Shown here in pieces: positions 20,156-28,361 of a DNA stretch of 64,000 nt. Under the pieces are notes generated by a model. The model worked only from the letters and a program-made list of their open reading frames with translations, had not been told where the DNA came from and did not search any database. The position numbers and the translations under genes are program-made. Numbering within the stretch: the stretch's first letter is position 1; the number at the start of each line of letters is the position of its first letter. Location of the stretch: NCBI RefSeq assembly GCF_002884975.1, contig NZ_PJKB01000002.1, positions 517,369 through 581,368 of the forward strand, written 5' to 3'. Source of the stretch: Akkermansia muciniphila (GTDB taxonomy: Bacteria > Verrucomicrobiota > Verrucomicrobiia > Verrucomicrobiales > Akkermansiaceae).

Positions 20156-20362
20156 ATGCCTGAATCACAGCAACCAAACAATACACTTGCCATTTTGGCC
20201 CTCGTTTTTGCCGTTTTGTGCAGCCTCGTGGGTCTTATTCTGGGCATCATCGGCCTCAACAAATATCCGGACAAGAGCAACGGCAAGACGATGAGCCTTA
20301 TTGCCGTAATCGTCAGCGTCGTTCTGATGCTGATTGGAGCGGGGACGGCGGTAGCCCGCTAA
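20156..20362 (+). CDS. Small two-helix membrane protein (DUF4190-like)
   Basis: 68 aa from the ATG at 20156 (MPESQQPNNTLAILALVF); a TTG nine bases upstream would also be in frame but is less likely. Two hydrophobic helices, about residues 10-34 and 46-66, are separated by a short polar turn (NKYPDKSNGK). The pattern A-I-L-A-L-V-F near the start, a GLILGIIGLNK motif and a second helix resembles the DUF4190/TM2-like small membrane proteins that often sit beside DUF2752 genes in Bacteroidota and Verrucomicrobiota. Function unknown. The DUF2752 gene begins 44 nt downstream on the same strand. Confidence 0.65.
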   Translation: MPESQQPNNTLAILALVFAVLCSLVGLILGIIGLNKYPDKSNGKTMSLIAVIVSVVLMLIGAGTAVAR

Positions 20363-20406
20363 AAGTCCTCACCAGTCTCGTGAATTCAAGGCTTGCGGAG
20401 AAAGGA

Positions 20407-20769
20407 ATGTCCGCAGGCCTTTTTCATGGCATGAAACTGTTCCTCCTGTACCTGGCGCTGCTGGCTGCGGCGTGCGCGGTGCTCCTGCTGGCGGGTGATT
20501 CGTCCCGGTCCGGCTGGTTGCCGGAGTGCCTTTTTTATAAAACGACGGGGTTTCTTTGCTACGGCTGCGGCTCCACCAGGGCCCTGTACGCCCTGCTTCA
20601 CGGCCATTGGCTGGATTCCCTGCGGTACAACGTGCTGCTGGTCCCCACGCTCGCCTGGCTGGGAACGCTGTTCTTCATCCGGGACAGAGCCCTGTTCACC
20701 AGGGTGCTGGTTGCGGGAGCGGCCGTGCTTGTTTTGTTTACCGTGGTACGCAATATTCCCTTGGGGTGA
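20407..20769 (+). CDS. DUF2752 family membrane protein
   Basis: 120 aa. The start at 20407 is chosen because GGAG sits 6 nt before the ATG, one of few clear Shine-Dalgarno motifs here; the longer open frame from 20218 overlaps the previous gene. Three hydrophobic segments are seen, and the family signature is present: TTGFLCYGCGSTRALYALLHG, corresponding to the CPxCG-type tract with T-R-A of DUF2752. Members are small membrane proteins of unknown function, frequently encoded next to TM2/DUF4190-like proteins, as here. An operon with the preceding gene is likely. Confidence 0.8.
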   Translation: MSAGLFHGMKLFLLYLALLAAACAVLLLAGDSSRSGWLPECLFYKTTGFLCYGCGSTRALYALLHGHWLDSLRYNVLLVPTLAWLGTLFFIRDRALFTRVLVAGAAVLVLFTVVRNIPLG

Positions 20770-20840
20770 GAGGTTGTTTTTTTCTTTATTTTTCATCTCT
20801 TCCGCCCATGCCGTAAGGATGGAGAATGCGTCATGAAACA

Positions 20841-20869
20841 TTGAAAATAAGTTCGCGGCATTGTCCAAT
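20841..20869 (+). promoter_or_regulatory. Predicted promoter of the L,D-transpeptidase gene
   Basis: TTGAAA (20841-20846), 17-bp spacer, TCCAAT (20864-20869), with the ATG at 20892, giving a leader of about 16 nt. Confidence 0.4.
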
Positions 20870-20891
20870 CCTGTGAAAGGGATGAAAGATA

Positions 20892-21452
20892 ATGAATGCG
20901 AAAAAAACCTTGTCAATCATGGCCGGGGTGCTGGCCCTGGCTTCCTGTGCAGGACCGCAGGAAGAAAATTTGCGGATGGTGCCTTTAACCGGATCTACGA
21001 CGATGCCCATGACCTCTTACGGACCCCGTACGAGGGTGGTGGTGGCCGGAGTGGATTATACGGAAGTTCATGACGAGTGGATGAACCAGGACATCATGAA
21101 AAAGGCCACGTCCGGCAACACGCACGTGGTGATCAGCAGGGCCCGCCAGAGGGGGCAGCTCATGGTGGGGGATGAAGTGGCCATGGATTTCCCCGTCTGC
21201 CTGGGTATGCCTTCCCACCGGACTCCCGTAGGGAATTTCCGTATTACGGAAAAGGCGGTGCATCACGTTTCCAATTTGTATGATGCCTCCATGCCCTACT
21301 TCATGCGTCTGACGGACGGCGGCATCGGCATGCATGTGGGCCCCGTTTTCATGACGCCGCAATCTCACGGATGCATCCGCATGACCCGCTCTTCCTGCGT
21401 GCCGCTTTTTAAAACCGTTAAAGTAGGTACGCCTGTCAAGATTGTGCCGTGA
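20892..21452 (+). CDS. L,D-transpeptidase (YkuD domain) lipoprotein
   Basis: 186 aa. A lipoprotein signal (MNAKKTLSIMAGVLALASC, Cys 19) is followed by a YkuD catalytic domain. The active-site signature is complete: GIGMHVGPVFMTPQSHGCIRM, with the catalytic Cys in SHGCIRM and the upstream His in the GMHVG segment. LGMPSHRTPVGNFRITEK is the typical ..TPxGxF.I strand. These enzymes form 3-3 cross-links in peptidoglycan or attach lipoproteins to it. Together with the amidase, RlpA and PBP1C genes in this window it is one of several envelope-remodelling enzymes, but it is not in an operon with them. Confidence 0.92.
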   Translation: MNAKKTLSIMAGVLALASCAGPQEENLRMVPLTGSTTMPMTSYGPRTRVVVAGVDYTEVHDEWMNQDIMKKATSGNTHVVISRARQRGQLMVGDEVAMDFPVCLGMPSHRTPVGNFRITEKAVHHVSNLYDASMPYFMRLTDGGIGMHVGPVFMTPQSHGCIRMTRSSCVPLFKTVKVGTPVKIVP

Positions 21453-21957
21453 CGCGGAGGCTGGCTGAGGCGCCCGGAGCATTTCCGGCTGGATGGCGGA
21501 ATTTCTACATTCTTTTTGGAAGTGCGGAAAATCCTGTCAGGAAAAAATGTTATGTGTCTCCATTATAATTTTTATTATAAGTCTAATATAATAAATTTCA
21601 TGGATGAATGGGACCGTTAAAATAAAAAACTCATTTTTTTACACAAAACGGGTTTGGCTGCCGCTATCTCACATGAAAGGCACGAAGATGAACGGCCATT
21701 CCCGCAAGTCGTATTGCCCCAACAACCCAAACCTTCCATGTTTTGCTGCCGGTTGAACGGTTTCCGTCTCCCGGCAGCGGCATGGACGGAGGGCGCGCCG
21801 TTTTGGTACGCAGAAAGGCCGCGGCATGAATGCGCTGCTGTTCAGCGTGTGACGCCCCGGCCATGGTGAACCGCCCGGCTCTTTAATATCTTATAATACT
21901 GGCCCTTTCCCTGTTGCGGGCGGGGCAGGTGGGGTGCACTGGCGGTTTTCCCGCAGG
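21453..21957. other. 505-bp gene-poor, partly AT-rich region
   Basis: Between the convergent L,D-transpeptidase and msrAB genes. Positions about 21535-21650 are strikingly AT-rich for this genome and contain an inverted repeat TTATAAT-TTTT-ATTATAA (21563-21580). The right part (about 21660-21900) returns to high GC. Short frames exist, including a 27-codon one near 21674, but none looks like a gene. No tRNA or known RNA was recognised. Confidence 0.4.
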
Positions 21958-23070
21958 CTACCTGCCTTTTTCTTCCCTGCGCAGTTGAGGGAGGTACTTC
22001 CCGTAGCCCTGTGCCTCCATGTCCTGTTCGGGGATGAACTTCAGGGAGGCGCTGTTAATGCAGTAGCGCAGGCCGCCGCGGTCCTTCGGTCCGTCCGTGA
22101 AGACGTGGCCCAGGTGGGCGTCCCCCGTGGCGCTGCGGACTTCCGTACGGCTCATGCCATGGGAAAGATCCTGCTTTTCCTGAATCAGTTCTCCCTTGAT
22201 GGGCCGGGAAAAGCTGGGCCAGCCGCAGCCGGAATCAAACTTGTCCGTGGAAAGGAAAAGGGGTTCCCCGGTGGTGATATCCACATAAATGCCGGGCTTG
22301 TCATTATTGAAGTATTCATTGCGGAAGGGGGCCTCCGTGGCATTCTTCCGCGTGACTGCAAATTGCTCCGGCGTCAGGGTGCGGCGCAGCTCTTCGTCAG
22401 ATTTTTTCCGGTAGGCGGGCGCGGCTTCCCGTGCCTGGGCGGCCTGCTGGAACTTGGCGGGCGGAATGTGGCAGTAGCCGCCGGGGTGGTTGTCCAGATA
22501 GCGCTGATGATAATTTTCCGCCCGTGAAAACTGGCGGAGGGGCTGGGCTTCAATAGCCAGGGGCTGCTTGAATTGCTCCTGAAGCCGTTTCAGGGACGCT
22601 TCTATTACCGGCTTATCCTTCTCATCCGTGTAATAAATGCCCGTGCGGTATTGAACGCCCCTGTCATTCCCCTGCCTGTTGACGGAAATGGGGTCAATGA
22701 TGGAGTAATATTGTTCCAGCAGGAAGGGAAGGCTGACTTCTTCCGGGTCAAACACCACTTTCACCGTCTCCGCGTGGCCCGTGCCTCCGGTACAGACTTC
22801 CTCATACGTGGGGGCGGCTGTGGAGCCGTTGGCATATCCCACCTCCGTTTCCTTGACGCCGGGAATCAGGGAGAAAAACTTTTCCACCCCCCAGAAACAG
22901 CCTCCTGCCAGATAAATCGTCTTCAAATCCTTATTGTCCATATGATGTCTGTTATTGTTGGCTGCCCGGCCGCTTTCTCCGCAGGAAAAAAGGGCCAGCA
23001 TAGCTGCTGCGGCCAGAATGGCGCATGCCAGTCCGGCCAGGGTCCATGGTCCGTGGTAAATACGTTTCAT
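21958..23070 (-). CDS. msrAB: Exported bifunctional methionine sulfoxide reductase MsrAB
   Basis: 370 aa with both methionine-sulfoxide repair activities in one chain. The N-terminus is a hydrophobic signal with a possible lipobox (AAMLALFSC, Cys 30), so the enzyme acts in the envelope. MsrA follows with its [11 protein letters not shown] motif (catalytic C58), [24 protein letters not shown] and the conserved [16 protein letters not shown]. MsrB is C-terminal: [22 protein letters not shown] and the catalytic Cys in [11 protein letters not shown]. The usual zinc CxxC pairs of MsrB are absent, as in PilB-type fusions. A TATACA box (23077-23082) ends 6 nt before the ATG, again a leaderless geometry, but without a clear -35. 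Confidence 0.95.
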   Translation of the reverse strand: MKRIYHGPWTLAGLACAILAAAAMLALFSCGESGRAANNNRHHMDNKDLKTIYLAGGCFWGVEKFFSLIPGVKETEVGYANGSTAAPTYEEVCTGGTGHAETVKVVFDPEEVSLPFLLEQYYSIIDPISVNRQGNDRGVQYRTGIYYTDEKDKPVIEASLKRLQEQFKQPLAIEAQPLRQFSRAENYHQRYLDNHPGGYCHIPPAKFQQAAQAREAAPAYRKKSDEELRRTLTPEQFAVTRKNATEAPFRNEYFNNDKPGIYVDITTGEPLFLSTDKFDSGCGWPSFSRPIKGELIQEKQDLSHGMSRTEVRSATGDAHLGHVFTDGPKDRGGLRYCINSASLKFIPEQDMEAQGYGKYLPQLRREEKGR

Positions 23071-23096
23071 AAACGCTGTATAGAGTCGCCTTCCGG

Positions 23097-23714
23097 TCAG
23101 GGAGCATCCGGCTCCCGGGCTGAAGAACCTGCCGGTCCACAGCTTTTCAGGGAAGATGAAGGATTAGACAATGCAGGGCCTGTTCCGTTCGATGGTTGTG
23201 TCAACGCCGTCTCCGGCTCCGCAGGTTCTTCCGGCTGCATCGTGTTTTTCAGCCACTGGTAAACCGCCCGGTCGGCGGCGTCCGGTTTTCTGCTCGTCTG
23301 CATGCGGAACCCGTACCTGGTCTCAAAATTGAAAACCGCCAGGGAAGGACTCAGGCCGATAGAAAGTCCGTCCATCCGTATTTCCACTTCCTGCGGGGCA
23401 TGGGTAGTGAAGTCAAGGCGCCCGGCATTACTGACGGAGCCCGCATAGTGCTCCAGGAAAGGCTGGATGCCGGACAGGAAGGAGGAGTCCAGGGCCATGG
23501 GATGATTTTCCGGGGAAGAAGCTTTCCTGATAAGAATTGCGGGAGGCGCTGTGTCGGAATGAGCGGCTCTCAGCGTATTCAGCGGAACGTTCCACAAAAA
23601 GGAGAACAGTCCCGTGCCCAGGAGAAAGAGGGGAACGGCCAGGACGGCAATCCATTTGCCCGGCTTGTTTCCTGGTTGTTGACGGGACCGTCTTCCGCTC
23701 ATGAAGGATAACAT
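23097..23714 (-). CDS. Hypothetical single-pass membrane protein
   Basis: Roughly 200 aa. Possible starts are ATGs at 23729, 23714 and 23702; 23714 is given. After a basic N-terminus ([15 protein letters not shown]) a single membrane helix follows ([21 protein letters not shown]). The exported part is not recognised; it includes [29 protein letters not shown], then a Pro/Ser-rich, low-complexity C-terminus. It lies 26 nt upstream of msrAB on the same strand, so co-transcription is possible, although msrAB has its own -10-like box inside that gap. Confidence 0.55.
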   Translation of the reverse strand: MLSFMSGRRSRQQPGNKPGKWIAVLAVPLFLLGTGLFSFLWNVPLNTLRAAHSDTAPPAILIRKASSPENHPMALDSSFLSGIQPFLEHYAGSVSNAGRLDFTTHAPQEVEIRMDGLSIGLSPSLAVFNFETRYGFRMQTSRKPDAADRAVYQWLKNTMQPEEPAEPETALTQPSNGTGPALSNPSSSLKSCGPAGSSAREPDAP

Positions 23715-23840
23715 GACATAATGTTCCATGGGGGTCCATGAAAGAATTGAACCGTGGAGCAGAGGAAAAATCCCGTCCTTGCATCAGGGGATTTTGCGCC
23801 ATCACAGGGATAACATGAAAAATGCACGTTGGAAATCCTG

Positions 23841-23846
23841 TATAAT
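23841..23846 (+). promoter_or_regulatory. -10 box upstream of the M60 protease gene
   Basis: Consensus TATAAT 23 nt before the ATG at 23870, preceded directly by TG. No -35 at the right distance was found, so an activator or an extended -10 could be involved. Confidence 0.4.
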
Positions 23847-23869
23847 ATCATCAGGGCCCAGTACAATTT

Positions 23870-26113
23870 ATGAAAAGAGAGCCGATTTTATCTCCGTTTT
23901 TTTTATTTTTCATTTTTTTAATGTTTGCCGCGAATTTGTCCCTTGCGGAAAAATATCCTTCACTGGACGTTCCGGAGGACATCCCTCTTCAAGTAAGGGA
24001 GGCTTCTTCCCCTCAGTCCCCCTACTCAGGAGGCCATTCCGTAAAGCAGGCTGTGGACGGTTCTCTGGAATCCGCTAACTGGCATGTTCCCGGAGCACGG
24101 CATGTGGAGGGGGAATTTGTATTTGAAGTGCCGGACACCATTCATTACATCACCTTTTCCGGAGCCAATTTCAATGAAGTTTCCGTGTCTGCCATGTCCG
24201 GCTCATCGTGGAAGAACCTTGGAAAGTTTGATATGGGCGGCTCCAAAATGATCAGGTTTAAAAACCCTCTTCAGAAAGTTCAAAAAATCAAGATGGAGGT
24301 TGATTACCCTGAAGGAGCTTCCCCGGCGTTTACCGTACGGGAGATCAGTTTTTACAAAAAGGCGGAATCCACGCTCAACCGGCAATTGCTGAAGGTGTTC
24401 AGAGACACGAGCTGTTCCTCCATCAATCCCCGGTGCACTCTGGCAGACCTTAAGGCGCTTCCGGAGTTTTTGCAGCTTATTGCGCGGAAAGTGAAATCCG
24501 GCGCCTATGAAGACAAGGAATTCCGCATTGCATCCTACAAGGCTTACAGCCATCCGGAGTTTGCCGCCAAGGTGAGAAATATCAATGCCCTGAACAAATT
24601 TGACAATCCCACCGGAATTGTTGCGGAGAAAGGAGACGAAATTCTTGTATTCGTGGGCCCCACCCATGGAGAGGATATTGGACTGGCTTCCGTTTCCCCG
24701 GCGGGAATCGAATCTTCCACCTATCCCCTGAATGAAGGAGTAAACAAAATCAAAATCAACCGTTCGGGGTTGCTTTATGTGATGTACCACACTGATATCA
24801 GCACGCCCAAAAAGCCTGTGACGGTGCACATCCCCGTGGGCAGCGGGATGGTGAACGGGTATTTTGACGTGGCGAGGCACACGGACAAGGACTGGAAGCG
24901 TATGATCGGCAAGGCCCCCCACAGCATGTTCGACATCGTGGGGCGGTATTCCATGATGATCCTTCACACGGAATATCTGAAGGCTTACAGCCCGGATTCC
25001 ATCGCGAAATCCGTCAGGGTGTGGGATGAGAGCGTCAGGGCCATGTGGAAAATCATGGGCTTTGACAAATATCCCCAGCCGCATAACAACCGGCAGCTTG
25101 GAGTTTCCGTGGAAGGCGGAGCCCATATGTTCGCCACTTGGTATTACTGCGGCTACAGCGTCGGAGATCAGGGAAATACGTTGAAAAATGAAGTGATCTC
25201 CCCCGGCGTCCTTCAGGGGAACCGCCTCTGGGGATTCGGGCATGAAGTCGGCCACTGCTACCAGCATCCGTTCAACTGGCGCAGCATGTCTGAAAGCTCC
25301 AATAACTTCTTCGCCCAGTTGATCCTGGACCAGGTGACCAACCCCATTAACGGCAATGAACTGGCCTCCGACATGGAAAACCCGTGCAAGTACCTGCTGT
25401 CAGAGGCGGTAAAGGGCCTGCCGTTCCATGATCTGAACGGCTGGGCCAAGTGGGGTTTTGCTCAATATTCCTTCTACCTGTATTTCCATAAGCTGGGCAT
25501 CAACCCGGAATTTTATCCTGCGCTGTTTGAATCATTGCGCCGCAAGCCGCTTTCCAGGCAGGCGTATGAGGTTTCCGAGGCCCATCTGGCCCTGTATGAA
25601 CGCATCTGCAATGTCAGCAGGACGGACTTTACTGATGACTTTGAAATTTTCAATTGGTTCGTTCCGATTGACCACAAAGGGAACCAGTATGGGGAATACA
25701 GCTTCAAGATGACGGAGGAAATGGCTCGCGCCTCCAAGGCCCGGATCGCCGCCAGGCGGTACCCCAAGCCGAAATTCCGTATCGCCTTCCTGCACCAGCA
25801 TGGGAAAACGGTCGATTTGTGGGGACAGAACCTGCATGGTTCCCAGCTCAACGGGTATTGGACCAAATACAAGCAGAACGCGAAGCTCAGCCCGTCCGTG
25901 AGCGCCTCCAAAAAGGACAGCATGATTATCGTGCGGAATGGGGAAAATGCGGCCGCTTTCTGCGTAGTGACCAACGGAAAGGTGGTGGGTTATTATGACC
26001 GCCAGAAGTTTGACGTTTCCGGCGTGGATTGGAATGATACCTCCAAGGTGTACGCCATTCCGATTCAGACTGCGGAACCCTATAAGCTGATTTATTCCGC
26101 CACGCGCTCCTGA
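23870..26113 (+). CDS. Secreted M60-family zinc metalloprotease (mucinase type)
   Basis: 747 aa. A hydrophobic signal peptide (residues about 9-26) precedes a galactose-binding/F5-8C-like beta-sandwich (about 45-160; VKQAVDGSLESANWHVPGA, HYITFSGANFNEVSV). The M60 catalytic domain has the gluzincin signature HEVGH with H458, E459 and H462, and the third ligand or catalytic Glu is E475 in SMSESSNNF. A C-terminal domain follows (VDLWGQNLHGSQLNGYW). M60-like proteases of gut Akkermansia and Bacteroides cleave mucin-type glycoproteins next to O-glycosylated residues; that function is inferred from the family. The gene is followed by a strong bidirectional terminator. Confidence 0.9.
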   Translation: MKREPILSPFFLFFIFLMFAANLSLAEKYPSLDVPEDIPLQVREASSPQSPYSGGHSVKQAVDGSLESANWHVPGARHVEGEFVFEVPDTIHYITFSGANFNEVSVSAMSGSSWKNLGKFDMGGSKMIRFKNPLQKVQKIKMEVDYPEGASPAFTVREISFYKKAESTLNRQLLKVFRDTSCSSINPRCTLADLKALPEFLQLIARKVKSGAYEDKEFRIASYKAYSHPEFAAKVRNINALNKFDNPTGIVAEKGDEILVFVGPTHGEDIGLASVSPAGIESSTYPLNEGVNKIKINRSGLLYVMYHTDISTPKKPVTVHIPVGSGMVNGYFDVARHTDKDWKRMIGKAPHSMFDIVGRYSMMILHTEYLKAYSPDSIAKSVRVWDESVRAMWKIMGFDKYPQPHNNRQLGVSVEGGAHMFATWYYCGYSVGDQGNTLKNEVISPGVLQGNRLWGFGHEVGHCYQHPFNWRSMSESSNNFFAQLILDQVTNPINGNELASDMENPCKYLLSEAVKGLPFHDLNGWAKWGFAQYSFYLYFHKLGINPEFYPALFESLRRKPLSRQAYEVSEAHLALYERICNVSRTDFTDDFEIFNWFVPIDHKGNQYGEYSFKMTEEMARASKARIAARRYPKPKFRIAFLHQHGKTVDLWGQNLHGSQLNGYWTKYKQNAKLSPSVSASKKDSMIIVRNGENAAAFCVVTNGKVVGYYDRQKFDVSGVDWNDTSKVYAIPIQTAEPYKLIYSATRS

Positions 26114-26136
26114 CCTGGTTCCGGAGATTAGCGAAA

Positions 26137-26168
26137 GCCCCTTCCGGAAAATCTTTTCCGGAAGGGGC
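26137..26168. terminator. Strong bidirectional terminator between the M60 gene and rtcB
   Basis: A 15-bp perfect stem (GCCCCTTCCGGAAAA/TTTTCCGGAAGGGGC) with a 2-nt minimal loop. It ends in four T residues when the lower part of the stem is read in either direction. It sits between the two convergent stop codons. Confidence 0.75.
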
Positions 26169-26187
26169 CGGGCGTTGGGGCGTCCTG

Positions 26188-27303
26188 TTATTCGGGCGCC
26201 TTGAAGTTGTACACGGGCCTGATGCGTTCCACGATTTCCGCCGTTTCATGGATGTTGCCCAGCACGCTTTCTCCATCCTTGTAGGCCATCGGCGCTTCAT
26301 CCAGCGTAGCGCGGGAGACGCAGGTGGAGAAAATGCCCTGCATGGAAGCTTCGAATTCCTCTAGGGAAAGGTTGGCTTTGGCCTTTTTGCGGGACATGCT
26401 GCGGCCTGCGCCGTGCGGGGAGGAGGAATTGAATTCCTCATTCCCCCTGCCAATGCAGATGACAGAGCCGTCCCGCATGTTCAGGGGAACGATGAGTTTT
26501 TCTCCAAGTCCGGCCCGGACGGCCCCCTTGCGGATGACGTTGTCTTCCGCAATGTAGTTGTGCACGGTGTCGAAGATTTCAAGGTCCGCGGCATCGTCCA
26601 GCAGCTCATGCAGCATCACGCGGCGGTTCAGGGCGGCGAAGCGCTGGGCCACCTTCATGTCCCGCATGTAGTTCAGCGTATCTTCTCCCTGCAGGTAGCA
26701 GAGGCCTTTCTTGCGTTCCTTGAGATAGGCGTCCGGGCAAGTGGCCACGGCAATCTTCTGGTAGCGTTCCGCAATTTTCAGGCCGAAGTTGCGGGAACCG
26801 GAGTGGATGCACAGGAAGGCGTGTTCCGTACCCTGCGCTATTTCAATGAAGTGGTTGCCGCCGCCCAGGGAACCCACGGAGCGGCGGTGCCTGTCTTTCT
26901 CCGTTCTCAGCACATCCACGCAGATGCGGGAGATTTCTTCATCCAGTTCCGGATCGTCCAGCAGGGCTTGGTGGACGGAAGAGCGGGCGTGCATGCCGGA
27001 CGGGATGCGTTCGCGCAGCCGCGCGTCAAACCGGGAGAAATCCGGCACGCCTGCCAGCCTGGCCGTAAGCACCCCGCAGCCGATGTCCACGCCGATCAGG
27101 TTGGGAATCACCTTGTCCGTTTTCAGTTCAGCGGTGAAGCCGATGACGCAGCCGGCTCCGGCATGCACGTCCGGCATGATGCGCACCCGGCTTCCTTCAA
27201 AGGCGGGGTGGTTGCAGACGTCCCTGATCTGGGTGCGGGCCAGGTCTTCCAGTTCATCCGTGAACACGCGGGCTTCCGTGTATTTTCCGTCGATGGTGAT
27301 CAT
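26188..27303 (-). CDS. rtcB: RNA-splicing ligase RtcB
   Basis: 371 aa. The start is the ATG at 27303 (MITIDGKYTEARVF); an open frame continues far upstream but is not coding. RtcB joins 2',3'-cyclic phosphate or 3'-phosphate ends to 5'-OH RNA ends with GTP and Mn2+. Motifs: MPDVHAGAGCVIGFT, GVDIGCGVLTARL (metal Cys), GSLGGGNHFIEIA, LCIHSGSRNFG, and the guanylylated His in NSSSPHGAGRSMSR (H297). It is shorter than the E. coli enzyme. It is divergent from a LysR-type regulator with a symmetrical site between them, unlike the sigma54/RtcR control of the enteric rtcBA operon. No rtcA or archease is adjacent. Confidence 0.95.
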   Translation of the reverse strand: MITIDGKYTEARVFTDELEDLARTQIRDVCNHPAFEGSRVRIMPDVHAGAGCVIGFTAELKTDKVIPNLIGVDIGCGVLTARLAGVPDFSRFDARLRERIPSGMHARSSVHQALLDDPELDEEISRICVDVLRTEKDRHRRSVGSLGGGNHFIEIAQGTEHAFLCIHSGSRNFGLKIAERYQKIAVATCPDAYLKERKKGLCYLQGEDTLNYMRDMKVAQRFAALNRRVMLHELLDDAADLEIFDTVHNYIAEDNVIRKGAVRAGLGEKLIVPLNMRDGSVICIGRGNEEFNSSSPHGAGRSMSRKKAKANLSLEEFEASMQGIFSTCVSRATLDEAPMAYKDGESVLGNIHETAEIVERIRPVYNFKAPE

Positions 27304-27391
27304 GGTTTTATTTTCTTTTGGTTGAAGGGCGGGGGCCGCGGAAAGCGGCGCTGCGCCCTGTGACTCCGTTACCATAGCGCATTTACTGACT

Positions 27392-27406
27392 CTTGCATTA
27401 TGCAAG
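27392..27406. promoter_or_regulatory. LysR-type operator between rtcB and its divergent regulator
   Basis: Perfect 15-bp palindrome CTTGCAT-T-ATGCAAG. It contains T-N11-A (T27393, A27405), the consensus core of LysR-family binding sites. It lies 27 bp before the regulator's ATG, just upstream of its TATAAT box, and about 90 bp upstream of rtcB. Confidence 0.65.
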
Positions 27407-27412
27407 TATTCA

Positions 27413-27418
27413 TATAAT
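27413..27418 (+). promoter_or_regulatory. -10 box of the LysR-type regulator gene
   Basis: Consensus TATAAT 14 nt before the ATG at 27433, implying a leader of about 8 nt. The -35 position overlaps the LysR palindrome, which would allow autoregulation. Confidence 0.5.
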
Positions 27419-27432
27419 ATGACTTTAAAGTT

Positions 27433-28350
27433 ATGTTTGAGCACCTTTTCGCAGAACGGGGGCTGTCCCTGGACCGCCTGAAAACCCTGATAGAAGTGGC
27501 CAAGGCGGGGAGTATTGCCGCCGCCGCGCGCGGGGACAGTGCGCGGCAAAGCCTGTATTCCCGCCAGATCAAGGAATTGGAGGAATTCTTCGGCGTGGAG
27601 CTGGCGGGCCGCCGCGGGAAAGTGCTGGCGCTTACCAGGTCCGGCTGGGAGCTGGTGCGCCTGGCCAGCGAAAGCCTGTGCCTGCTGGATGATTTCAAAA
27701 GCCGGAGCCGGAACCTGCCCTACCGGTTCACCATCGGCGCCGGGGACAGCCTGCACGCGTGGGTGGTTGCTCCCGTGCTTGCGGACATCCAGCGGAGCGG
27801 CCTGCCGTGGCTGTTCGCGCTGGAGAACCTCCGCAACAGTGAAATTCCCCTCAAGCTTCAGAACATGGATGTGGACTTCGGCATCGTGCGCACCAGCGCG
27901 CTGGCGGCGGAAGGGCTGGAAAGCCGGGCCATCTGCTCCATGGATTATGCGCTGTACGTGCCTGCGGCCCTGGCCGGAAAAAAGGTGCGGGGAAGGGATG
28001 AGGATTTTTCCCTCCTGCTGGGCATGTTCCCCCTGGCTACGCTGGGGAGCGGTTCCGGCTTCCATGCCTCGCTGAAACGGAATTGCGCGGAATTCGGCAT
28101 CAGTCTGCGGGTGCAGTGTGAAACGCAGTCCTTCCCCTTTGCGGCGCGCATGCTGAAAAGCGGGGCGTTCATGGCGGTTCTCCCCTGCATGGCGGAGGCG
28201 GAGCTGGGCGGGGGATTCGTCAAGGTCACCCATCCTGCGCTGGACAGGCTGTCCCGCAGTATTTCCTTGGCCTGGAATCCCCGCCTGCTGCGCGTGAGGC
28301 CTTCCGCCCGGCGCGTGATTGACGTTTTTTCCGCTCCGGAACGGAAATAG
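27433..28350 (+). CDS. LysR-type transcriptional regulator
   Basis: 305 aa. The N-terminal winged helix-turn-helix is typical of the family (LDRLKTLIEVAKAGSIAAAA, then SLYSRQIKELEEFFGVEL and the LTRSGWELVRLA wing). A type 2 periplasmic-binding-like sensor domain follows (about residues 95-295: YRFTIGAGDSLHAWVVAPVL, VDFGIVRTSALAAEGLES, LPCMAEAELGGGFVKV). It is divergent from rtcB with a T-N11-A palindrome in the shared region, so it probably regulates rtcB and itself. The inducer is unknown. It is convergent with the MFS gene, 11 nt between the stops. Confidence 0.88.
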   Translation: MFEHLFAERGLSLDRLKTLIEVAKAGSIAAAARGDSARQSLYSRQIKELEEFFGVELAGRRGKVLALTRSGWELVRLASESLCLLDDFKSRSRNLPYRFTIGAGDSLHAWVVAPVLADIQRSGLPWLFALENLRNSEIPLKLQNMDVDFGIVRTSALAAEGLESRAICSMDYALYVPAALAGKKVRGRDEDFSLLLGMFPLATLGSGSGFHASLKRNCAEFGISLRVQCETQSFPFAARMLKSGAFMAVLPCMAEAELGGGFVKVTHPALDRLSRSISLAWNPRLLRVRPSARRVIDVFSAPERK

Positions 28351-28361
28351 CGGAAGGAAAA

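Noticed and set aside
21674-21757. 27-codon frame (MKGTKMNGHSRK...) in the gap before msrAB
   Set aside because: Too short and without a ribosome-binding signal or conservation evidence.
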